Of a stretch of 16,291 bases of DNA, positions 7,558-13,097 are shown in pieces; the stretch's first letter is position 1; every line of letters starts with the position of its first letter. The notes under the pieces are model-generated. The model searched no databases, was not told the origin of the DNA, and saw only the letters and a program-made list of their open reading frames with translations. The stretch spans positions 1 to 16,291 of the forward strand of contig JAKZSU010000114.1 of NCBI GenBank assembly GCA_047517485.1, read 5' to 3'. Source of the stretch: JAKZSU01 sp047517485. GTDB lineage: Bacteria > Pseudomonadota > Alphaproteobacteria > UBA7887. The translations under genes were made by a program, and so were the position numbers.

Positions 7558-7614
7558 GGCAAGCGCGACCGCGCGCCCGAGCTTATGCGAGGCAGCCTGC
7601 GTGGCGCTTGAACG
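7558..7614 (+). repeat. R constant block, copy A2
   Basis: This 57-bp copy starts 103 bp after copy A1 begins. It lacks the 8-bp duplication of A1, has GAGCTTATGCGAGG where A1 has GAGCTAATGCGAGG, and lacks one C in GGCAGCC. The CAAGCGC/GCGCTTG ends are intact. Confidence 0.85.
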
Positions 7615-7620
7615 TACCTA

Positions 7621-7653
7621 CAAACCGCGATGAGTCTTACTCATCGCGGTTTG
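7621..7653 (-). terminator. Hairpin terminator of the hsp20-DUF1150 operon
   Basis: This is a perfect 15-bp inverted repeat with a 3-nt loop, four bases beyond the DUF1150 stop codon. Read on the minus strand the right arm ends GCGGTTTG and is followed by TAGG, giving only a short U-rich end. It is a good candidate intrinsic terminator for the minus-strand operon. It is also the third hairpin of R array A, sharing its apical ATGAGT/ACTCAT arms in part with the hairpin at 7423-7455. Confidence 0.6.
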
Positions 7654-7656
7654 GTA

Positions 7657-7872
7657 TTAGTGGACGCTGACCGGCTCCATGTCGTGTTCCAGGATGGTCG
7701 CGAAGGCGCTGTCGCGGTCGGCAAGCACGGTCAGCTGGTTACCGTCGGCGGCATGCACCGCATAACCGGTCACACCGTCGATCTCGACCGGTTTGACATA
7801 GGCCACGTTGGGCAAGCCCAGCAGTGCGAGGGCGGCCGGGGAGAGTTCTCTGAAGACGGGACTGGCGGTCAT
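7657..7872 (-). CDS. DUF1150 family small protein
   Basis: This 71-residue protein has the features of DUF1150: an N-terminal LALLGLPNVAYVKPV segment, a central GYAVHAADGNQLTVL, a DRDSAFATILEHDMEPVSVH end, and no signal peptide or membrane segment. The family is almost confined to Alphaproteobacteria and typically follows an Hsp20 gene, as it does here, with a 17-bp gap. The ATG at 7870-7872 has a clear Shine-Dalgarno sequence (AAGGAG on the minus strand). Biochemical function is unknown to me; co-occurrence suggests a link to small-heat-shock-protein function or protein quality control. Confidence 0.87.
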   Translation of the reverse strand: MTASPVFRELSPAALALLGLPNVAYVKPVEIDGVTGYAVHAADGNQLTVLADRDSAFATILEHDMEPVSVH

Positions 7873-7889
7873 GATTTGCTCTCCTTCAT

Positions 7890-8354
7890 CTATTCGTCGC
7901 CCACGGCTTTTAGCGCGGGTTCGCTCGAGGACGGCAGGCTTGCGCCGGTTTCGATCGCGATCGTGCGACGCCGTGATTCGGGCAGGGGTTGATCGATGGC
8001 GACATGCAATAGACCGTTTTCGAGCCGTGCCCCCATCACATCCAAGCCGTCCGCCAATAGAAAACTGCGCTGAAATTGGCGCGCGGCAATACCGCGATGA
8101 ACAAAAGCACGATCATCGTCGCTTCCCTGACGCTGGCCACGGACCACCAATTGGTTGCCTTCGACGGTCACCGTCAGGTCGGATTCGGCGAACCCGGCGA
8201 CCGCCAGGGTCACCCGCATATGGGTGTCGTCGAGCTGTTCGATATTGTATGGCGGGTAGGTGTCTTGCGCGGATTTCGAGATCCGATCGACCAATTGCTC
8301 GAACGGCTCGAATCCCAGCATGAGTGGGCTGTTGAAGATGGACAGTCGGGACAT
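7890..8354 (-). CDS. Small heat-shock protein Hsp20 (IbpA-like, class A)
   Basis: This 154-residue cytoplasmic holdase chaperone binds unfolding proteins and keeps them available for refolding. It has an N-terminal arm (SPLMLGFEPFEQLVDRI), the linker YPPYNIE (33-39), an alpha-crystallin domain (about 37-128) that includes VAGFAESDLTVTVEGNQLVV and LENGLLHVAIDQPLPE, and the C-terminal anchoring I-x-I motif IAI (132-134). The frame is open farther upstream, but I chose ATG at 8352-8354 because it gives the usual family N-terminus and is preceded by a very strong AAGGAGGTG Shine-Dalgarno sequence. It is the first gene of an operon with the DUF1150 gene. A sigma-32-like promoter is visible about 100 bp upstream. 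Confidence 0.93.
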   Translation of the reverse strand: MSRLSIFNSPLMLGFEPFEQLVDRISKSAQDTYPPYNIEQLDDTHMRVTLAVAGFAESDLTVTVEGNQLVVRGQRQGSDDDRAFVHRGIAARQFQRSFLLADGLDVMGARLENGLLHVAIDQPLPESRRRTIAIETGASLPSSSEPALKAVGDE

Positions 8355-8400
8355 CAGGCACCTCCTTCGCTGAGCGAGCCGCAGGTCCAGGGTGTGACGC
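8355..8400 (-). promoter_or_regulatory. hsp20 leader with strong Shine-Dalgarno and possible masking stem
   Basis: The minus-strand leader ends in AAGGAGGTG six bases before the ATG. An upstream ACCT segment (8388-8385, within GGACCTGC) can pair with AGGT of the Shine-Dalgarno region, enclosing GCTCGCTCAGCGAAGG. This could be a small RNA thermometer of the kind found before many alphaproteobacterial hsp20 genes, but I see no convincing full ROSE element. The Shine-Dalgarno site is certain; the thermometer idea is weak. Confidence 0.35.
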
Positions 8401-8459
8401 ATCGCGATCCCCATTGGGCTTCGCGCCGCCGGCGGCCCGAGATGGCGCCGCCAGGCCAT

Positions 8460-8488
8460 ATTTTGGGTGTCATGCGGCCGCCATCAAG
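8460..8488 (-). promoter_or_regulatory. Candidate heat-shock (sigma-32) promoter of hsp20
   Basis: On the minus strand CTTGATG (8488-8482) is followed after 14 bp by CCCAAAAT (8467-8460). This resembles the RpoH consensus CTTGAAA, 13-15 bp, CCCCATNT, and it lies upstream of a gene class usually controlled by RpoH. It would give a 5' leader of about 100 nt. Confidence 0.45.
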
Positions 8489-8620
8489 AGGCCGCCGTCA
8501 CGCGGCTTGCATTTCTCACGTCTGATCACGCTTCGCGGCGCGGGGCAACGCGCGAATTGACCCGGCGCGGCCAAGGCGCCACTCTTCGTGGGCGAGGCAC
8601 AATTGAGAGGAAAATTTGTC

Positions 8621-9571
8621 GTGCTGATACAAAACAAACCGGGGTGGGCCCTTCCGGAAGCGTCGGCGACGCCCGAGGCCGCGGTCCTGTCGCGTCGGTC
8701 GGTGCTGCTCGGCGCCGCGGCCGGGGCCGCCGCCGGGATGCTGCCGGCATTACCCGCGCGGGCGGCGGCGGGCGGCGACCTCTATCCGTTCCCGCGCAAC
8801 GAGACCTATACCGTCAAGCGCGCGCTCACCGACGAGGTCCAGGTCACCACCTACAATAATTTTTACGAGTTCGGCTCGCACAAGAAAATCTACAAGGCGG
8901 CGCAGAAGCTCAAGACCGAGCCCTGGGGCATCGAAATCGATGGCCTAGTCGAGGCGCCGTTTACCATCGACATCGACGATCTGCTGCGCCAGATGCCGCG
9001 CGACGAACGGCTCTATCGCCATCGCTGTGTCGAGGCCTGGTCGATGATCGTGCCGTGGAGCGGCTTCCCGCTCAAGGCGCTGGTCGATCTCGCGCGGCCG
9101 CTCTCGTCGGCCAGCCATATTCGCTTCGAAAGCTTCCAGAACAAATATTGGGCCCCCGGCCAGCGCCAAAAATGGTTCCCCTGGCCTTATACCGAGGGTC
9201 TGACCATCGCCGAGGCGACCAACGACATGGCGTATATGGCGACCGGGCTGTTCGGCAAGCCGCTGGAAAAGCAGAACGGCGCGCCGTTCCGTCTGGTGGT
9301 GCCGTGGAAATACGGCTTTAAGTCGATCAAATCGATTGTCCGGATCACCTTCACCGACCACCAGCCGGAGACGTTTTGGAATACCATTAACAACGAACTC
9401 TACGGCTTCTGGGCCAACGTCAATCCCGCGGTTCCGTTCCCCGACTGGAGCCAGGAGACCGAGAAATTGCTCGGCACCGGCAAGAAAATTCCCACCCGGC
9501 TCTACAACGGCTACGGCGAATTCGTCGCCCACCTCTATGCCGGGATGGACGAGACGGCGATTTACTTTTGA
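8621..9571 (+). CDS. msrP: Periplasmic methionine sulfoxide reductase, catalytic subunit MsrP
   Basis: This 316-residue molybdoenzyme repairs oxidised methionine in periplasmic proteins. The N-terminus carries a twin-arginine signal (LSRRSVLLGAAAG, Arg25-Arg26) with a likely cleavage site after about residue 48 (PARA). C136 in YRHRCVEAWSMIVPW is the molybdenum-ligating cysteine of the family, and the C-terminal part (NPAVPFPDWSQETEK, TRLYNGY) is also typical. I chose GTG at 8621: the resulting MLI N-terminus is usual for MsrP and GAGAGGA lies at a suitable distance; an upstream GTG at 8588 is less likely. The usual membrane heme partner MsrQ is not adjacent. Instead the stop overlaps the start of a flavoprotein gene (TTGA). 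Confidence 0.95.
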   Translation: MLIQNKPGWALPEASATPEAAVLSRRSVLLGAAAGAAAGMLPALPARAAAGGDLYPFPRNETYTVKRALTDEVQVTTYNNFYEFGSHKKIYKAAQKLKTEPWGIEIDGLVEAPFTIDIDDLLRQMPRDERLYRHRCVEAWSMIVPWSGFPLKALVDLARPLSSASHIRFESFQNKYWAPGQRQKWFPWPYTEGLTIAEATNDMAYMATGLFGKPLEKQNGAPFRLVVPWKYGFKSIKSIVRITFTDHQPETFWNTINNELYGFWANVNPAVPFPDWSQETEKLLGTGKKIPTRLYNGYGEFVAHLYAGMDETAIYF

Positions 9572-10995
9572 GCGACGATCTGACCGCCGATCTCTGCGTC
9601 ATCGGCGCGGGATCCGCCGGCCTCAGCGTCGCCGCCGGCGCCAGCCAGATGGGCGCGCGGATAATCCTCATCGAGCAGGGCGAGATGGGGGGCGATTGTC
9701 TCAATTTCGGCTGCGTGCCGTCCAAGGCCCTGCTCGCCGCCGCCGAGGCGGCGCAAACCATGCGCGACGCGGGCCGCTTCGGAATCGCCGCGACCGAGCC
9801 GGTGATCGACACCCGGGCGGTGCGCGATCACGTCCAAGGTGTGATTGCCGCCATCGCGCCAAACGATTCGGTCGAGCGCTTCGAAGGCCTCGGCGTGCAA
9901 GTCATCCAGGCACCCGCGCGCTTCGTCGGCCGCGATTCGGTCGAGGCCGATGGCGTGCGGATCCGCGCCAAGCGCACGGTGATCGCCACCGGGTCGTCGC
10001 CGCTGGTGCCGCCGATTCCGGGACTCGATTCGGTGCCGTTCTTCACCAACGAAACCATTTTCGACAATGCCGACCCGATTTCGCATCTGCTGGTGATCGG
10101 CGGCGGGCCGATCGGCATGGAACTCGCCCAGGCGCACCGCCGCCTCGGCGCCCGGGTGACCGTCATCGAAATGGCACGCCTGTTCGGCAAGGACGACCCG
10201 GAACTCGCCGCCGTCGTCGTCAAGCGCCTCGAGGGCGAAGGCATCGCCCTCCACGAAGGCACCAAGGTGGTTGGTGTCGAGGCGACCGAGGGTGGTGGGG
10301 TCGCGGTGGTTGGCGAGAGCGCCGACGGCGCGGTGCGCTTCGAGGGCTCGCACCTGTTGCTGGCGATCGGCCGGCGCGCCAATGTCGACGGGCTCGATCT
10401 TGAAGCCGCGGGCATCGAATCGTCGCCCCGCGGCATCACCGTCGATGCCTCGTTGCGCACCAGCAACCGGCGCATATTCGCCATCGGCGATGTCGTCGGA
10501 CCGTATCCATTCACCCACATGGCGTCCTACCAGGCCGGCATCGTCATCCGTCGCGCGTTGTTCCGCCTGCCGGCCAAGGTCGATTACCGCGCGGTTCCGT
10601 GGGTCACCTATACCGATCCCGAACTCGCCCATGTCGGCCTGACCGAGGCCGAAGCGCGCGATCAAGATGCCTCGGTGCGGGTCCTGACCTCGAGCTTCGC
10701 CGAAAACGACCGCGCCCAGGCCGAGCGGCGCACCGAGGGCATGCTCAAGGTGGTGACCGGTCGCGGTGGGCGGGTTCTCGGCGCCTCGATCGTCGGTGCG
10801 CGCGCCGGCGAGCTGTTGACGCCCTGGTGTCTCATGGTCGAGAATAAGCTCAAGATCGGTACCATGGCATCGGTCATCGCGCCCTATCCGACCCTGTCCG
10901 AGATCGGCAAGCGCGCCGCCGGGTCCTATTTCACCGCAAGTCTCTTTGGCGCCAAGACCAAGCGTCTGGTACGTTTCCTCCAGTGGTTCGGATAG
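9568..10995 (+). CDS. FAD-dependent pyridine nucleotide-disulfide oxidoreductase (MerA/Lpd-like)
   Basis: This 475-residue cytoplasmic flavoprotein belongs to the dihydrolipoamide dehydrogenase/mercuric reductase superfamily. It has the FAD motif GAGSAGL (13-19), the redox-active disulfide GGDCLNFGCVPSK (C44 and C49), a NAD-binding IGGGPIGMELA segment with a Glu after the second strand (VIEMARL, suggesting NADH), and the second FAD motif IFAIGDV. The usual active-site His before PTLSE is replaced by Tyr440 (APYPTLSE), though E445 is kept, so it is unlikely to be an ordinary lipoamide dehydrogenase. No N-terminal MerA metal-binding domain or C-terminal Cys pair is present. The start is TTG, overlapping the msrP stop as TTGA. 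The substrate is unknown; many relatives are loosely annotated as mercuric reductase. Confidence 0.87.
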   Translation: MSDDLTADLCVIGAGSAGLSVAAGASQMGARIILIEQGEMGGDCLNFGCVPSKALLAAAEAAQTMRDAGRFGIAATEPVIDTRAVRDHVQGVIAAIAPNDSVERFEGLGVQVIQAPARFVGRDSVEADGVRIRAKRTVIATGSSPLVPPIPGLDSVPFFTNETIFDNADPISHLLVIGGGPIGMELAQAHRRLGARVTVIEMARLFGKDDPELAAVVVKRLEGEGIALHEGTKVVGVEATEGGGVAVVGESADGAVRFEGSHLLLAIGRRANVDGLDLEAAGIESSPRGITVDASLRTSNRRIFAIGDVVGPYPFTHMASYQAGIVIRRALFRLPAKVDYRAVPWVTYTDPELAHVGLTEAEARDQDASVRVLTSSFAENDRAQAERRTEGMLKVVTGRGGRVLGASIVGARAGELLTPWCLMVENKLKIGTMASVIAPYPTLSEIGKRAAGSYFTASLFGAKTKRLVRFLQWFG

Positions 10996-11020
10996 CGGCC
11001 GAGGGAGGGCTCTAGAGCCG

Positions 11021-12430
11021 ATGTCGAATGGCGATCCGGTCAAAGTCCCGTTTTGGCGAAGCCTCTCGGGGCGCCTTCTGTTGCTGACCGTACTATTCGT
11101 CCTGATCGGCGAGGTGTTGATATTCGTCCCGTCGATCGCGCGTTTTCGCATGACTTATTTGCAGGAGCGTGTCGAGGCCGGTCACATCGCCACTTTGGCG
11201 CTTGAAGCGGCGCCGAGCGGCAAGCTGACGCCGGAGTTGGAGACCCGCCTGCTCGATCACGCGATGGTCGAAGCGGTGGTGCTGCGTACCCCCGAGCGTT
11301 CGAGCTTCATGTTATCGAAGGACATGCCGCCGCCGATCGATGCGACCTACGACTTGCGCAACGCCACGCCGCGAACCTTGATCATGGCGGCGTTCGACGT
11401 CCTCGTCGACGGCCCGACCAAGACCATCCGGGTGCTCGACGAATCGCGCATGGCACCGGGAACCGTGGTCGAGGTGGTGTTGGTGCAGCGCGATCTCTAT
11501 TACTCGATGCTCGATTACTCGTGGCGGATTCTTACCCTCTCGATCGTCTTGTCGTTGCTCACCGCCAGTCTGGTCTACGTCAGCCTGCAATGGCAGATGG
11601 TGCGGCCGATGCGCGCGATCACCGATAATCTGATGCGGTTCCGCGCCAATCCCGAGGACGCGGCGAGCCAGATCGCCGAGACCCGGCGTGGCGACGAAAT
11701 CGGCGCGGCGCAAAAGAGCGTCCGCGAAATGCAGCGCGATCTGCGCCGCGCGTTGTTGCAAAAGACCCGGCTCGCCGCCCTCGGTGCGGCAATGAGCAAG
11801 ATCAACCATGATCTGCGCAACACCCTCGCCACCGCGGTCCTGGTGTCCGACAGTCTGGCCAAAAGCGAAGATCCGGCGGTGCAGAAAACCATCCCCCGTC
11901 TGATCGACGCGATCGATCGCGCCGTCGCCTTGTGCCGGCGTACTCTCAATTACGCCCAGACCGACGCGCCCGAAATCGAGCCGACAAATTTGTCGCTCGG
12001 CAAGCTGATTACCGAAGTCGGCGAGATCCTGGCGATGGACGATGATGTCGGCATCGAATGGGTCAACGAGGTCGCGGAAGATTTTGCGGTGATCGGCGAC
12101 CACCTGCAATTGTTCCGGGTGTTCGAAAATCTCGGCCGCAACGCGATCGAGGCGATGCCCGAAGGCGGGCGGGTCCGCCTGTCCGCGACCCGCCAGGACG
12201 CCGCCGTGGTCATCGATGTCGTCGACGAAGGCCCCGGCATCCCCGCCCGCGCGCGCGAAAAATTGTTCCAACCCTTCGCCGGCTCGGGCCGGCCCGGCGG
12301 GTCGGGGCTCGGCCTCGCGATCGCGCGCGAGACCATGCGCTTCCATGGCGGCGATATCGCCCTGGTGACAACCGGACCCGAAGGGACCCACTTTCGCCTC
12401 ACCCTCCCCGCCGGCAAAAAACGGCGCTAA
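11021..12430 (+). CDS. Membrane sensor histidine kinase (orphan)
   Basis: This 469-residue kinase has a first membrane segment at about 18-40, a periplasmic domain at about 41-166, a second segment at about 169-189 and a HAMP linker (MVRPMRAITDNLMRF, from 193). The phosphoacceptor is H263 in MSKINHDLRNTLATA. The ATPase domain has the N box ENLGRNAIEAMP (369-380), DEGPGIP (402-408) and GGSGLGLAIA (426-435). ATG at 11021 has GAGGGAGG upstream and gives a sensible N-terminus. It starts 25 bp after the flavoprotein stop, so msrP, flavoprotein and kinase are likely one operon, hinting at a redox or envelope signal. No response regulator is adjacent; the receiver-only protein at 136-549 is a possible but unsupported partner. 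Confidence 0.9.
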   Translation: MSNGDPVKVPFWRSLSGRLLLLTVLFVLIGEVLIFVPSIARFRMTYLQERVEAGHIATLALEAAPSGKLTPELETRLLDHAMVEAVVLRTPERSSFMLSKDMPPPIDATYDLRNATPRTLIMAAFDVLVDGPTKTIRVLDESRMAPGTVVEVVLVQRDLYYSMLDYSWRILTLSIVLSLLTASLVYVSLQWQMVRPMRAITDNLMRFRANPEDAASQIAETRRGDEIGAAQKSVREMQRDLRRALLQKTRLAALGAAMSKINHDLRNTLATAVLVSDSLAKSEDPAVQKTIPRLIDAIDRAVALCRRTLNYAQTDAPEIEPTNLSLGKLITEVGEILAMDDDVGIEWVNEVAEDFAVIGDHLQLFRVFENLGRNAIEAMPEGGRVRLSATRQDAAVVIDVVDEGPGIPARAREKLFQPFAGSGRPGGSGLGLAIARETMRFHGGDIALVTTGPEGTHFRLTLPAGKKRR

Positions 12431-12434
12431 CCCA

Positions 12435-12556
12435 CCGGCACCTCGTGCGGCCTGGCAAGCGCGACCACGCGCCCGAGCTAATGCGAGGCCAGCCTGCGTG
12501 GCGTCTGAACGCGCTTTAAAACTACGGCAAAGGCGCCGGACCAGAGGTCCGGCGCC
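12435..12556. repeat. R array B: hairpin, constant block, hairpin
   Basis: This array begins four bases after the kinase stop. A short hairpin (CCGGCAC, loop CTC, GTGCGG with one bulge; 12435-12450) precedes the constant block 12454-12511. A second hairpin at 12532-12556 has 11-bp perfect arms (GGCGCCGGACC and GGTCCGGCGCC) and loop AGA. No second block follows. The block is 58 bp; its right end is GGCGTCTGAACG, which breaks the complementarity to CAAGCGC seen in the other complete copies. The linker CGCTTTAAAAC after the block matches array C. Confidence 0.82.
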
Positions 12557-13097
12557 CCGCACATTGCCAACCTCCAATCGGCGCATCGGCCGTCCTGGGA
12601 CGACAGGCGCGGCCAAATCGGTGTTGGTCGCCGATGCGGCCCGGAGAACGATCGGCGCATTCCCCGAACCGTGACCCAGACCCGATCTTGCTACCGTGTC
12701 TGGCCCCCAAGCGACGGATAGGCCGCCGTCGCGGGATACCGGCCCATCGTCGCGGCGCGCCACCGCGAACGACAGCGGGGATGGTCTCCATCGAACCGGA
12801 CCCGGTGACACCAGGCATTCCAATCGACGGTCCCCGTTGGCGTGGTGATCCCGATGTAATCGGGCCGACCGGACCCGACCCTCGCGGGCCACGCTGCTCC
12901 CCGGATCCCCCGCATGAAACGGGAGGCCGGATCAACGCCACGGATGATCGTCTGCGCCGCATCGGCGCGAGTCAACGGGCACGCGGAGTTATCCCCGATA
13001 TCCTCGTTATCCACCGCCAAAATTCACGATTTACCCTCGAATATTGGGGGAATCGAACGCGCGCTACCTCAAAAGAGCGGTCCGCAGCGCGAATCGG
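12557..13097. other. About 540 bp without a convincing gene
   Basis: No reading frame here looks like a known protein. The best candidate is a 109-codon minus-strand frame at 12691-13020 (TTG start), whose codons mostly end in G or C and whose product is less Arg-rich than the other frames, but I recognise no family and the start is poor. TTATCCCCG and TTATCCACC near 12990-13012 resemble DnaA boxes (7 and 8 of 9 bases to TTATCCACA). The region may be decayed sequence or a regulatory gap between the convergent kinase and ggt genes. Confidence 0.4.

Larger units (their letters stand above)
7423..7653. repeat. R array A: three hairpins alternating with two constant blocks
   Basis: The convergent gap between chvG and the DUF1150 gene is filled by hairpin, constant block, hairpin, constant block, hairpin. 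The hairpins are 7423-7455 (15-bp arms, one mismatch, loop GAA), 7535-7559 (11-bp arms, one mismatch, loop GCC) and 7621-7653 (15-bp perfect arms, loop CTT). The constant blocks are 7455-7520 and 7558-7614, in direct orientation; the final GG of each preceding hairpin is the first GG of the block. The same organisation recurs at 12435-12556 and 16125-16291. No ORF of interest lies within it. I do not recognise a named repeat family. Confidence 0.85.

Noticed and set aside
7423..7653. CRISPR array
   Set aside because: Only two blocks per array, the block is longer than a CRISPR repeat, the spacers are self-complementary hairpins, and no cas gene is present.
9568..10995. Mercuric reductase (merA) and a mercury resistance cluster
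   Set aside because: No N-terminal HMA domain, no C-terminal vicinal cysteines and no merR/merT/merP neighbours; only the general superfamily can be supported.
9562..11151. 529-codon minus-strand frame opposite the flavoprotein
   Set aside because: Antisense to a well-supported flavoprotein with intact motifs; its own product shows no family features and its codon pattern mirrors the real gene.
12532..12556. Intrinsic terminator of the histidine kinase gene
   Set aside because: The 11-bp stem is strong, but on the plus strand it is followed by CCGCAC with no T run and lies 100 bp past the stop; better described as an R-array hairpin.
11312..12892. 526-codon minus-strand frame opposite the histidine kinase
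   Set aside because: It runs through the kinase gene and through R array B, and has no domain motifs; explained by GC bias.
12980..13020. Replication origin
   Set aside because: Two partial DnaA-box matches alone are not enough; there is no AT-rich unwinding region, no dnaA/dnaN/parAB neighbour and no cluster of boxes.
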